A stretch of 64,000 bases of DNA from Natrinema sp. HArc-T2 (lineage in GTDB: Archaea; Halobacteriota; Halobacteria; Halobacteriales; Natrialbaceae), in NCBI RefSeq assembly GCF_041821085.1, contig NZ_JBGUAZ010000010.1, forward strand, positions 1-64,000, given 5' to 3'. The translations under genes were made by a program, and so were the position numbers. This document shows positions 23,855 through 32,145 of this stretch, piece by piece. How positions within the stretch are numbered: the stretch's first letter is position 1; every line of letters begins with the position of its first letter. Below the pieces are notes generated by a model, which made no database searches, was not told where the DNA came from, and was given only the letters and a program-made list of their open reading frames with translations.

Positions 23855-24775
23855 TTAGACCTCGACTTCGACGGTACCGGATTGGATCAGGTTGACGTAC
23901 TTCTCGTTGGCCGGTCCGCGACCGCGCCAGCGATCGATGACGTCGTCCCACGAGATCTGCTCGTCGTAGCGCCACTCCTTGTTGTCCGCGTCGAACGCGA
24001 TCGGCATGTCGTACTCGAGGACGTATTTCTCTTGCTCCTCGTCGTAGTGAGCTGGGACGTCGAGATCGAGTTCGGTCAGGAACGGCATCGATCGGCTGAG
24101 CCAGTCCTGTCGGAGCTCGTCGTTGGACTTACCCTTGATACGGTACTCGAGTTGTTCGTCGTGTTTCTTTTTGTCGTCCGGGAGGCCGAACCATTCGACG
24201 CCGATGGGGAACATCCAGTCGACGGCGTCCTGCAGCATCTCTCGGGTCTTTTCGCTGTTGTTTGCGAGGCGGCGCATCCACGTCTCGCCATGGCGGAGGT
24301 GGAACTGCTCTTCCTTGCTGACCTTCGTGAGCGCGCGTTTCCATGGCGCGTACGAGGTATTCTCGTGAACGTCGCCCAATAGAGTGATCCCTGCTCGGTC
24401 GAACAGGCCGTGTGCCGTCACGAGCTCTGCGAAGTTGTCGATGTGCTGGTCGAACCCGTAGGTGTTGCGGAACTCGTGGGGTTCGCGCCCGTAGATGAGC
24501 TCCTCACGGTCTTCGCCCAGGTCCTCGAGCAGGCGATAGGCGATGTGACCGTGGCCGAGCTCGTCCTGGATGACGCTGATACACGATGCGCGTGCGTCGA
24601 GCGACGGCGCGTTGAGCGACTGGTCGTAGTACGCGGGTGCGCTCATCAGTTCCGTATCGCCCGAGACCAGCAGGATCTGCTTGAGGGCCTTCTTGTACCC
24701 ATCAGTCATCTCCTCGGTCGATTCGATCATTCGCCCGTTCTGCAGCTCTTTTTTGAATTGCTTGTCTGTTGCCAT
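23855..24775 (-). CDS. paaA: PaaA-like catalytic subunit of a CoA-ester ring epoxidase
   Basis: A 306-residue diiron monooxygenase subunit, close to E. coli PaaA in length (309). The iron-binding motifs are intact: E-x2-H in SVIQDELGHGHIAYRLLEDL and SKEEQFHLRHGETWMRRLA. Other matches include SYAPWKRALTKVSKEE, NDELRQDWLSRSMPF and WDDVIDRWRGRGPANEKY. PaaABC epoxidises the ring of phenylacetyl-CoA with O2 and electrons from PaaE. Here the neighbouring ligase looks benzoate-like, so another aryl-CoA is possible. The gene heads the operon A-D-B-C-zinc ribbon. A TATA-like AATTATAT lies about 40 bases upstream, with a GTATAC-type operator just beyond it. Confidence 0.9.
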   Translation of the reverse strand: MATDKQFKKELQNGRMIESTEEMTDGYKKALKQILLVSGDTELMSAPAYYDQSLNAPSLDARASCISVIQDELGHGHIAYRLLEDLGEDREELIYGREPHEFRNTYGFDQHIDNFAELVTAHGLFDRAGITLLGDVHENTSYAPWKRALTKVSKEEQFHLRHGETWMRRLANNSEKTREMLQDAVDWMFPIGVEWFGLPDDKKKHDEQLEYRIKGKSNDELRQDWLSRSMPFLTELDLDVPAHYDEEQEKYVLEYDMPIAFDADNKEWRYDEQISWDDVIDRWRGRGPANEKYVNLIQSGTVEVEV

Positions 24776-24812
24776 AGCGCTGATCTTCCATTAGACCCTT
24801 TCAATCCCAGGG

Positions 24813-24820
24813 ATATAATT
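24813..24820 (-). promoter_or_regulatory. TATA box of the paaA operon
   Basis: On the reverse strand the sequence reads GGAAAC AATTATAT, a BRE-like element followed by a TATA box. It is centred about 41 bases before the paaA ATG, so transcription would start about 14 bases upstream of the gene. Confidence 0.6.
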
Positions 24821-24827
24821 GTTTCCT

Positions 24828-24846
24828 GTATACGCTTTGTGTATCT
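24828..24846. promoter_or_regulatory. GTATAC-N7-GTATCT operator-like site before paaA
   Basis: GTATAC (24828) and GTATCT (24841) are 13 bases apart start to start, lying immediately upstream of the BRE/TATA of paaA. The same 13-base spacing of GTATAC occurs at 26166, 26370 and 46193. Position and repetition suggest a binding site for a regulator of the aromatic genes; the regulator is unknown. Confidence 0.55.
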
Positions 24847-25236
24847 ACTGTTTTCATCACTGGTGGTTATACTGTTGGCGGAATCGAGGGCCACATCACC
24901 CACAGACGACCGGTTGATCACCGGGCAATGGCCACCAATCGCCCCCAATCGTAGTGGATCGTGTCCGCGCGCGCGGCGTCGCCCGCGCCGCGTGATGCTG
25001 TAGTTCCTCCCACGATGTCGTCAACAGTGCAGCCGAGACATGTCCGCATGCAACACCGCGACTCCAAATCGCTTGAGTACAGCTAAATTGATGTCTCGTA
25101 CGGGTTTCTCCGGGAAAATAGCCTCGCTGACCGCCGTCATTCTCGGCAGAAATATCAGCTATGAGTAGGTAAACTATTGACAAAATGGTTCGACTTACCA
25201 GTGCATTTTTTAATAGTCCGACCCTGACGGTAGTAC

Positions 25237-25734
25237 ATGACGTACCAGATACGACAGGCGAACCCAGACGACGGCACCGAACTGCTGGAACTATGGCACG
25301 GATTTACGAGCCATCTCTCAGAGCACGATGAGCGATACGAACACAAAGAAACCGCCAACGATCGGTGGCTCCAGTACTTCGAAAACCAGCTCGTCGACTC
25401 GAAATACGGGACTGTCATCGTCGCGGAACATGAGGAGTCCGGTGACCTCGTCGGCGTGCTCGAGGCGCGTATCATGGGCAATCACCCGATTTTCCGGCTG
25501 CAGGACCACGGATACATCAACGGCCACTTCGTCGAGGAAGCCCATCGCGGCAACGGTGTCGGGGCTGCGTTGCTGGACGAAGTTCATGACTGGTTCACGC
25601 AGTCGTCGAAGGATATCGACTTCTACCGCGTCGATGTCATCCACGGCGACGACTCTTCCGAAGCGTTCTACGAGGCGAACGACTTCGAACCGGTCGAGCA
25701 TGTCTTCGAACGGTCCATCGATCAGGAGCAGTGA
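25237..25734 (+). CDS. GNAT-family N-acetyltransferase
   Basis: A 165-residue GNAT enzyme. The start YQIRQANPDDGTELLELWHG is typical. The acetyl-CoA loop is EEAHRGNGVGAALLDEVHDW (family R-x-x-G-x-G/A), and the last strand-helix is DDSSEAFYEANDFEPVEHVF. A TATA-like TTTTTTAATAG lies 27 bases before the ATG, consistent with a leaderless message. The ferredoxin gene follows after 3 bases, so they are co-transcribed. Substrate unknown. The coupling to a paa-type ferredoxin suggests it acts on an intermediate or on a protein of this pathway, but that is context only. Confidence 0.85.
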   Translation: MTYQIRQANPDDGTELLELWHGFTSHLSEHDERYEHKETANDRWLQYFENQLVDSKYGTVIVAEHEESGDLVGVLEARIMGNHPIFRLQDHGYINGHFVEEAHRGNGVGAALLDEVHDWFTQSSKDIDFYRVDVIHGDDSSEAFYEANDFEPVEHVFERSIDQEQ

Positions 25735-25737
25735 GCA

Positions 25738-26022
25738 ATGGTCGAAAGTTATACTGTGGAGTTCGTCGACGAGGGACAGACGATCGAAGTACCAGCGAAT
25801 AAGCCGATCCTCGAAGCAGCGGAAGAAGCCGGACTGACTCCCCCCTACCAGTGTCGGATGGGCGTTTGCGGGGTCTGCTCTGCCATGATCGTCGAAGACG
25901 GTGAGGTCGATCAGACGGAAGGGATGTTCCTGTCCGACAGCGAAAAAGAGGAAGGCTATGCCCTGACCTGTATCGCAAAGCCGCGATCGGACCTTCGTAT
26001 CCGAACGGACGAAGGCCCCTGA
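25738..26022 (+). CDS. [2Fe-2S] plant-type ferredoxin, PaaE-C-terminal-like
   Basis: A 94-residue ferredoxin. The cluster motif CRMGVCGVC followed by ALTC about 40 residues later gives the C-x4-C-x2-C...C set of plant-type ferredoxins. The order of motifs (ILEAAEEAGLTPPYQCRMGV; DSEKEEGYALTCIAKP) matches the C-terminal domain of bacterial PaaE rather than the long haloarchaeal ferredoxin with its N-terminal insertion. PaaE normally fuses an FAD/NAD(P)H reductase to this domain. No reductase domain is encoded here, so the ferredoxin probably receives electrons from an external reductase and feeds PaaABC. Confidence 0.88.
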   Translation: MVESYTVEFVDEGQTIEVPANKPILEAAEEAGLTPPYQCRMGVCGVCSAMIVEDGEVDQTEGMFLSDSEKEEGYALTCIAKPRSDLRIRTDEGP

Positions 26023-26165
26023 ACGAACGCGACGCCCTCCTTTTCACCACACCCCATTCTTGAGAGTCGCAGAAGCACTCTCTGATCAGCGACCGCATCG
26101 ACCCAGTAACGATCGCAGAGATGCATCAGCAGCTGGTCGGTCGCCCACCTTCTGGTTGGAGTGGT

Positions 26166-26184
26166 GTATACGGGGATCGTATAC
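26166..26184. promoter_or_regulatory. GTATAC-N7-GTATAC pair
   Basis: GTATAC at 26166 and 26179, with the inner arms GTATACG and CGTATAC forming an inverted repeat around GGGAT. Same spacing as the paaA and 46.2 kb sites. Confidence 0.55.
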
Positions 26185-26218
26185 GGAAATCGTCTGTGCA
26201 CCGGCCAGGTATTTACAC

Positions 26219-26233
26219 CAGTACAACTGTAAT
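26219..26233. repeat. TTGTA-type element, copy 1
   Basis: CAGTACAACTGTAAT; its reverse complement ATTACAGTTGTACTG matches 46472-46486 with one mismatch. Confidence 0.4.
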
Positions 26234-26292
26234 TACACCGGTCGCCGAGCTGTCCGTGATCGGCCCATTCTCGAGAAGTGATTCTACATCGA

Positions 26293-26314
26293 ATTACAAC
26301 CGTACTGTTGTAAT
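26293..26314. promoter_or_regulatory. Inverted repeat ATTACAAC / GTTGTAAT
   Basis: Perfect 8-base arms around the spacer CGTACT. It shares GTACTGTTGTAA with the element at 46472-46494. Likely a protein-binding site, function unknown. Confidence 0.5.
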
Positions 26315-26369
26315 CGGATACCATCCTCAAGCCGAGTGCAGTCAAGCGACGAGGTCTGCTCCAGCATTT

Positions 26370-26401
26370 GTATACATCTTTCGTATACAATATTGTATAC
26401 G
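26370..26401. promoter_or_regulatory. Triple GTATAC array including a 20-bp perfect palindrome
   Basis: GTATAC occurs at 26370, 26383 and 26395. Bases 26382-26401, CGTATACAATATTGTATACG, form a perfect 20-bp palindrome. The spacing (13 and 12) echoes the other GTATAC sites. It is the strongest candidate operator in the window. Confidence 0.6.
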
Positions 26402-26803
26402 GGATGGGAATACGATCGCTACCGACTCGAAAAACTCGATCGGCCTCTCAGGTCCTGTCCGGTCCCACGATTCACACGCGACTGAACTCGAACAGCTGTC
26501 GCCGGCGGTGTCTCTCTACGAGTAGCAAGCGCCGACGTTCATCGGACCGATCGACCGGCATCCGGAGAAGACGCGCGAGCAGTGCCTCGTCGACCTCATC
26601 CGACGGTGACGAGTCGAGAAGCGCGATTACGTACGTTGAAACCGATACAATATCCAAGAGTTAGACTGGTCTGAGAAGGCGAGACAGACAGAAACGACTG
26701 CAACAGGTGTCGGTAGGTGCATCGAAAAGTCTGCCCGAGAGAGGCAAGACAAGGCAATCGACAACGGCGAAATCCGACGCGGTTCGTCTCTGAAAGGCCG
26801 TTG

Positions 26804-28438
26804 TTAGCTGTGCTCTTGTTCCCGCAGTTCCGTCCGACGGATCTTTCCGGTCTCCGTCCGCGGAAGAGTCTCACAGAACTCGACCTTGCGCGGATACTTG
26901 TACGGCGCAAGGGTGTTCTTGACGTGGTTTTGGAGTTCCGAGACCAGTTCGTCACTACCGGAGACACCGTCGCTCAGGACGACGAACGCTTTCACGACTT
27001 CACCGCGTTGGTCGTCCGGACTGCCGACGACGGCGACCTCGGAGACCGATTCGTGTTCTTCGACAACTGCCTCAACTTCGGGTCCGGGGATGTTGTACCC
27101 ACTCGAGATAATGAGATCGTCGTCACGGGACTTGTACTCGAGTCGACCGTCCTCACGCTGGACGAAGATGTCGCCCGGAATCGACCAGCCGTCCTTGTTC
27201 GCCCCGATCTGTTTTTCAGGTCGGTCCCAGTATTCGATACCAGTTGGACCGCGAACCGCGAGGTGACCTGGTTCACCGCGTTCCAGCTCTTCGCCAGTGT
27301 TGGGATCGATGATCTTGCACTCGTATCCGGGGACCGGGTAGCCGGTCACGTTCGGATCGATCTCCTCATCGTGGCGGTGGCTGATGAAGATGTGCAGCAT
27401 TTCCGTCGTCCCGATCCCGTCAAGAATCTCGACCCCGTATTCGGATTTGAAATTCTCGAACGTCGTTGGAGTCAACGGCTCACCTGCACTGAGTCCGAGG
27501 CGAAGCGACGAGACATCGTATTCATCAGGCCCGTCCGGATGTCGTGAGAGGATCTGGTTGTATCCTGTTGGAATCGAACAGAAGACCGAGATGCCGTGAT
27601 TTTCGATCGCTTCCAGTAAGTCGCCAGGAGACGCATCTTCGACGAGACTCGTACTCGCACCGAACCGAAGCGGGAACGTCACGAGGTCACCGAATCCGTA
27701 CGCGAAGGGCAGCGGTGGGTTGCCACCAAAGACGTCGTCTTCCGTCGGCTCGATACAGTAGCGGGCATACGTATCTGCGGTGGCCAGCATGTTCCGATGG
27801 GTGTGAATTGCACCCTTTGGCCGCCCGGTCGTCCCGCTCGTATACAGCATCAACGCGAGATCGTCGCGCTCGGTCTCGTAGGCCTCGAGTTCGTCACTGG
27901 CGTCGTCGATCAGACCGTCGTAGCTGTGATAGCTGTGATCGATCCCGTTGCGTTCGGCAACGATGATGTCGTCGACGGTCTCGAGTTCGGGAAGCGCGTT
28001 CTCGATTTCGTCGAGGAGATCGTCGTAGACGACGACGGCTGACGCTTCGGCGTTGTTGATGATGTACTCGAGTTCTTTTGCTCGCAAGAGCTTCATCGAT
28101 GGGAGCGCGACCGCACCGATTTTCTGGGCTGCCAGACACGAGACGATCGCCTCTGGTCGATTGGGGAACCGGACGACGACCCGATCGCCGGCTTCGATAC
28201 CGAGGTCACGGAGCGCGTTCCCCATGCTGTTTACCTTCTGCTGGAGTTCCTCGTACGTGAGTGTCCGATCTTCGAAGTAGACCGCAACGTTGTCGCCGCG
28301 TCCCTCGCGGACGTGACGGTCGACCAGCTCGTCGGCCACGTTGATTTGCTGTGGATAGTGTGCTTCCGGTACCGCGTGGATGTACTCAGGGGTGTTCGAT
28401 TCGTCTGGAAGGTACCCCTCTGTGATACCATCTTGCAT
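26804..28438 (-). CDS. Benzoate/2-aminobenzoate-CoA-ligase-like AMP-forming acyl-CoA synthetase
   Basis: A 544-residue adenylate-forming ligase that would activate an aromatic acid with ATP and CoA. Motifs are complete: the P-loop LMLYTSGTTGRPKGAIHTHR, the acyl-pocket segment NPPLPFAYGFGDLVTFPLRF, the A5 region ILDGIGTTEMLHIF, the hinge region with DDDLIISSGYNIPGPEVE and the catalytic Lys in LPRTETGKIRRTEL. The pocket segment and length resemble the benzoate-/2-aminobenzoate-CoA ligase group rather than phenylacetate-CoA ligase (PaaK, about 430 residues). A TATA-like CTATATTA lies about 30 bases upstream. Together with paaA-D this suggests an aryl-CoA pathway; the true substrate needs assay. 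Confidence 0.85.
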   Translation of the reverse strand: MQDGITEGYLPDESNTPEYIHAVPEAHYPQQINVADELVDRHVREGRGDNVAVYFEDRTLTYEELQQKVNSMGNALRDLGIEAGDRVVVRFPNRPEAIVSCLAAQKIGAVALPSMKLLRAKELEYIINNAEASAVVVYDDLLDEIENALPELETVDDIIVAERNGIDHSYHSYDGLIDDASDELEAYETERDDLALMLYTSGTTGRPKGAIHTHRNMLATADTYARYCIEPTEDDVFGGNPPLPFAYGFGDLVTFPLRFGASTSLVEDASPGDLLEAIENHGISVFCSIPTGYNQILSRHPDGPDEYDVSSLRLGLSAGEPLTPTTFENFKSEYGVEILDGIGTTEMLHIFISHRHDEEIDPNVTGYPVPGYECKIIDPNTGEELERGEPGHLAVRGPTGIEYWDRPEKQIGANKDGWSIPGDIFVQREDGRLEYKSRDDDLIISSGYNIPGPEVEAVVEEHESVSEVAVVGSPDDQRGEVVKAFVVLSDGVSGSDELVSELQNHVKNTLAPYKYPRKVEFCETLPRTETGKIRRTELREQEHS

Positions 28439-28840
28439 GTACGGTCTATCTATAATAGCTTTTCATAATATAGCTGCCGGTTCCTACGTATCCGAATAGG
28501 ATAATAAGAATACAGAAAGGTGTAATAATATTGAACATATGCTGGAACGAATGTCCATAGATTCAGCGCTAACAACACTCTTCGCCGCAACTCCCATCAA
28601 TTAATATTAGCCACGGTTTGATCGCCGGCCTGACCAGCATCGGTCCGGAAACAGGAGCACATTGCTCACGCGCAGTCGATAGGATGCACCCACATTACAT
28701 TGGACTCATCCAAGCTCGAAGGGTCCAATTCGAAATAGTGAGATCCGCATTTGAAACCTCGTTGTGATATTTCACGAACCGGTGGTCGTTCCCACCATAT
28801 AGACGAAATTTATATATATGGTAATGCTACACAGTAGAGT
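28439..28840. other. Divergent promoter region, ligase and Liv operon
   Basis: No gene seen. It contains the ligase promoter on the left and the TATA box of the transporter operon on the right. No repeat or palindrome stood out in the middle. Confidence 0.6.
28809..28818 (+). promoter_or_regulatory. TATA box of the Liv-type transporter operon
   Basis: TTTATATATA centred about 28 bases before the ATG at 28841, the classic spacing for leaderless haloarchaeal transcription; it supports 28841 over the in-frame ATG at 28871. Confidence 0.7.
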
Positions 28841-30094
28841 ATGGTTCGCAAACTCACGGACGAGAGTACCATGAGGAATGAAAACACACAGACAAAGTCA
28901 TCGACGCTATCGAGACGACAATATCTCACAAGTGGGGCGGCAGTCGGTGTCGGAGCCGCACTCGGTGGCTGCCTCAGCGGCGGACACGACGGTCTGACAG
29001 TCGGATTTGCACTGCCGTTTACGGGCACGTATACGATGCTCGGAGAGAGTATCGTCAACGGGTTCGAACTCTACCTCGAGCAAAACGACGGGCAGATCAA
29101 CGGTGAAGAGGTCGAAACAGTCGAGCGTGACACGGAAGCGAACACGAATCGCGGCGTGGACGTGACGCGGGAACTGCTGGTCGAAGAACGCGCGGATGCG
29201 ATCGTTGGCCCCGTCTCGAGTGCCGTCGCGATCGCGATGATGCAGACGATCCAAACCGAGGCGAGCGCGATCTGGCTGAACGCGAACGCGGGCAACTACC
29301 GTATCGCGGAGGAGGGCTGTCTGAACTACCACTTCAGAACGTCGTTCAACGACTGGCAAACGAGTGCCCCGCTGGCACAGTGGGTATACGACAACGTCGC
29401 CGACAACGTGTGTCTGTCGTATGCTGATTACGCGTTCGGACAGAACTCGAAGAACTTCTTCAAAGAGGCGTTTACCGAAGCCGGTGGCGAAGTCGTCGAC
29501 GAAGTCGGTGCGCCGCTTGGCACCAGTGACTACTCATCGTATCTCGGAGATATCGAGAGCAGCGGCGCTGATGCGGTGTTTTCGTTCTTTGCGGGGAGCG
29601 ACGCCGTCAACTACATCTCCGACTTCGCCGAGTACGGGCTCAACAACGAGATGACCCAGACCGGAAGCGGATTCCTGTTGTCGGAAGATACGCTTCCCGC
29701 ACAGGGTGAGGCCGCACTCGGCATGTACTCGCTGCTGCACTACACGCCGACTCGAGACGCCGAGCGAAACCAGCAGTTCGTCGAGAACTACAACAACGCC
29801 TATGATAGCACGGCCAACGTCTACGCTTGCCAGGGGTACGATTCCGCACAGGCGTTCGCTGCTGCGGTCGAAGAATCGGGTGGCTCGGATCCCGATGCCA
29901 TGGCGAACGCCCTCAGTGGGATGGAACTCGATAGCCCACGCGGGAGTTTCACGTTCAACCCCGAAACACACGAAGCGGTGCAGGACATGTACGTGCGGGA
30001 AGTCGTCGAAAGCGACGGCGAAAATCCCGTCGAGAACGAAGTCGTCACGACGATCGAACAAGTCGAAGGCCCCAGCTGGGGATGCAGCCTGTGA
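28841..30094 (+). CDS. Branched-chain-type ABC transporter substrate-binding lipoprotein
   Basis: A 417-residue periplasmic-type (here cell-surface) binding protein. The N-terminus has a twin-arginine signal with a lipobox: SRRQYLTSGAAVGVGAALGG followed by Cys, so it is Tat-exported and lipid-anchored, as is usual in haloarchaea. The mature part has the Peripla_BP_6 fold (LTVGFALPFTGTYTMLGESI; ADAIVGPVSSAVAIAMMQTI; CLSYADYAFGQNSKNFFKEA). This family binds amino acids, amides or aromatic acids. It heads the operon with two permeases and two ATPases. Given the adjacent aryl-CoA ligase, an aromatic acid ligand is plausible. Confidence 0.9.
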   Translation: MVRKLTDESTMRNENTQTKSSTLSRRQYLTSGAAVGVGAALGGCLSGGHDGLTVGFALPFTGTYTMLGESIVNGFELYLEQNDGQINGEEVETVERDTEANTNRGVDVTRELLVEERADAIVGPVSSAVAIAMMQTIQTEASAIWLNANAGNYRIAEEGCLNYHFRTSFNDWQTSAPLAQWVYDNVADNVCLSYADYAFGQNSKNFFKEAFTEAGGEVVDEVGAPLGTSDYSSYLGDIESSGADAVFSFFAGSDAVNYISDFAEYGLNNEMTQTGSGFLLSEDTLPAQGEAALGMYSLLHYTPTRDAERNQQFVENYNNAYDSTANVYACQGYDSAQAFAAAVEESGGSDPDAMANALSGMELDSPRGSFTFNPETHEAVQDMYVREVVESDGENPVENEVVTTIEQVEGPSWGCSL

Positions 30095-30193
30095 TTCGTA
30101 TGGACCGTCCAAGACATCCACACGGTAGTAATCGCACAGACGAGAGAGCGCATTGCCGAGCGAGGCGAGCGAGAGCGGAGGTGACCGCCAGCC

Positions 30194-31063
30194 ATGATTG
30201 ACTCGATCCTTCGGGCGACGTTACTGGGGATCCAATCCGGGATGACCCTCGCACTGATCGCCGCAGGGCTGACGCTCATCTTCGGGATGCTCGACGTCAT
30301 CAACTTCGCGCACGGGGCACTCTACATGCTCGGTGCGTACTTCGGTGTCGTCATCGCAGCACAGCTGGGCAGCTTCTGGCTTGCCCTGTTGCTTGCACCG
30401 TTGGTGGTCGGCGTCGTCGGGGTTGCAATCGAGATGCTGTCGCTCCGACCGCTCTACGGTCGCAACCCCCTCTACCATATCTTGCTGACCTTCGGGTTCG
30501 CGATTATGATACAGGGGGCCGTCGTGCAGATCTGGGGTGGACAGGCGAGACAAATCCCGAAACCAGACGTTCTCACCGGAACGGTGACACTGGGAGCGTT
30601 CGATTACCCACTGTACCGGCTGTTCGTCCTCGTCGTGAGCACGCTCTTGATAGCTGCCGTATGGCTAGCGATCGAGCGGAGTAACCTCGGCATCCTCATG
30701 CGAGCCAGTGCGCAGGACACGGAGATGGTCAACGCGCTCGGGATCGACGTTTCGAAGGTGTTCACCGGCGTCTTCGTGTTCGGTGCGGTGCTGGCCGGAC
30801 TCGCGGGAGTATTACTCGGTGTGTCGCGCTCAGTCGACCCCGGCATGGGAATGGGCGTCATTATCGAAGCGTTCGTCATCGTCGTCATCGGCGGGTTGGG
30901 GAGTTTCCGCGGTGCTGTCTATACCGCGCTCCTGATCGGTCTGGTAACCGCGTACGGTGCATTGATCGTGCCGACGTTGACCGAACTGTTCCTCTTTGCA
31001 CTGATGGCAGTGGTACTTATGATCAAACCGAACGGCCTGTTCGGCACGGCGGAGGCAGCATAG
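30194..31063 (+). CDS. livH: LivH-type ABC transporter permease
   Basis: A 289-residue integral membrane permease with about eight hydrophobic helices, opening SILRATLLGIQSGMTLALIA. Family landmarks are present: INFAHGALYMLGAYFGVVIA and ILMRASAQDTEMVNALGIDV, and the C-terminal VVIGGLGSFRGAVYTALLIG. A strong Shine-Dalgarno, GGAGGTGA, lies about 10 bases before the ATG, so it has a leadered ribosome-binding site within the operon. It partners with the next gene to form the membrane channel of the transporter. Confidence 0.92.
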   Translation: MIDSILRATLLGIQSGMTLALIAAGLTLIFGMLDVINFAHGALYMLGAYFGVVIAAQLGSFWLALLLAPLVVGVVGVAIEMLSLRPLYGRNPLYHILLTFGFAIMIQGAVVQIWGGQARQIPKPDVLTGTVTLGAFDYPLYRLFVLVVSTLLIAAVWLAIERSNLGILMRASAQDTEMVNALGIDVSKVFTGVFVFGAVLAGLAGVLLGVSRSVDPGMGMGVIIEAFVIVVIGGLGSFRGAVYTALLIGLVTAYGALIVPTLTELFLFALMAVVLMIKPNGLFGTAEAA

Positions 31064-32143
31064 ATGCAGCAAGTGTTCGACTTCATCCGGCGACAGCGAC
31101 CGTCTGAGACGGGGAACCAGATCCTCTCGAGTGGCGGACGGCTCGTCTTGGTACTGGCCATCGCCAGTCTCGCCGCACTGGGACCAGTCATCCAGTCGGT
31201 ACAGCCCTTCTGGCTGAACCTCCTGATCCGAATGCTGACGTTCGCACTCCTGGCGCTGAGTCTGGACTTCATCTTCGGCTACGCAGGACTGCTCTCGTTC
31301 GGCCACGCCGCGATGTACGGTGCTGGCGGGTACGTCGCTGCGTTACTAATCACGAGAGTGACTGCGAGCGCGCTCGTCGTCTTACCGGCAGCGATCATCA
31401 CTGGCGTGATCACGGCCGCAGTGATCGGCTGGGTTAGCGTGCGAGCACGTGGCATCTACTTCGCCATGCTGACGCTGGCGTTCGCACAGATGATCTACAT
31501 CATCGCGTTTACCGATCTCCCAGCGGCGATCCTCAGCATGGAAACGGTTACAGGTGGTGACAACGGTCTCTACGGGATTCAGCTGTACGAACTGTTCGGG
31601 ATCGACTTCCGCAACCGGCTCAATTACTACTACCTGACGCTGGGAATCGTCGCCCTCTCGCTCGCCGGACTGGTTCGACTCGCCAACTCCCCGTTCGGAC
31701 GCGTTCTACAGGGCATCCGCGAGAACGAAGACCGGATCGAGTTCATCGGGTACGACGTCGACCGGTACAAAGTCATCGCGTTCGCGATCAGCGGCGGCTT
31801 CGCCGGTCTCGCCGGTGGACTGTACGTTCCGTTCCAGAGCGTCGCAAACCCCGAACTGCTACACTGGACGGTTAGCGGTGAACTCGTCGTCATGGTGTTA
31901 CTCGGCGGCATGGGAACGTTCTGGGGCCCAATGGTCGGCGCTGGACTCGTCGTCTTCCTCGAGGATCGACTCGGTGGTGTGGCAAGCTGGGAGGTCATCC
32001 TCGGTGGACTGTTCGTTGCAGTGGTAATTTTCGCCCCGCGTGGACTCGCTGGGATGATCGTCGCCGTGCGAAACGATCCCCGCGCCGCACTCGGCAAGGC
32101 ATTACAGGCACTCAAAAACTACCTCGACGCGGTGAGAGGGTAA
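31064..32143 (+). CDS. livM: LivM-type ABC transporter permease
   Basis: A 359-residue permease that starts directly after the livH stop codon, with no gap. It has many hydrophobic helices and the LivM signatures LDFIFGYAGLLSFGHAAMYG, VRARGIYFAMLTLAFAQMIY and GRVLQGIRENEDRIEFIGYD, and a last helix region LVVMVLLGGMGTFWGPMVGA. The C-terminus ends in a short cytoplasmic tail rich in Arg and Lys. Together with LivH it forms the transmembrane heterodimer for solute import. Confidence 0.92.
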   Translation: MQQVFDFIRRQRPSETGNQILSSGGRLVLVLAIASLAALGPVIQSVQPFWLNLLIRMLTFALLALSLDFIFGYAGLLSFGHAAMYGAGGYVAALLITRVTASALVVLPAAIITGVITAAVIGWVSVRARGIYFAMLTLAFAQMIYIIAFTDLPAAILSMETVTGGDNGLYGIQLYELFGIDFRNRLNYYYLTLGIVALSLAGLVRLANSPFGRVLQGIRENEDRIEFIGYDVDRYKVIAFAISGGFAGLAGGLYVPFQSVANPELLHWTVSGELVVMVLLGGMGTFWGPMVGAGLVVFLEDRLGGVASWEVILGGLFVAVVIFAPRGLAGMIVAVRNDPRAALGKALQALKNYLDAVRG

Positions 32144-32145
32144 CC

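Larger units (their letters stand above)
24776..25236. other. Divergent control region between paaA and a GNAT gene
   Basis: No gene is supported. The left side holds the paaA promoter and operator. The right side holds a TATA-like TTTTTTAATAG about 27 bases before the GNAT start at 25237. The middle (about 24890-25150) contains a GC-rich stretch with CGCGCGCGGCG-type alternation but no recognised element. A reverse-strand open frame there (24896-25183) is not protein-like. Confidence 0.6.
26023..26803. other. Large noncoding region between convergent genes, with operator-like repeats
   Basis: A stretch of 781 bases between the 3' ends of the ferredoxin and CoA-ligase genes. It holds GTATAC pairs at 26166-26184 and a triple at 26370-26401, plus two TTGTA-type inverted elements at 26219-26233 and 26293-26314. 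From about 26450 to 26690 one forward frame is coding-like but interrupted by stops (for example QAPTFIGPIDRHPEKTREQ, then DWSEKARQTETTATG), suggesting a decayed gene. Dense regulatory-looking sites between convergent genes are unusual and may mark the control region of that lost gene or an RNA. Confidence 0.45.

Noticed and set aside
24896-25183. Reverse frame of 95 codons between paaA and the GNAT gene
   Set aside because: Covers promoter DNA and lacks protein-like composition.
26404-26664. Forward frame after the 20-bp palindrome as a gene
   Set aside because: Ser/Arg-rich translation typical of an out-of-frame reading; the coding-like frame there is interrupted by stops.
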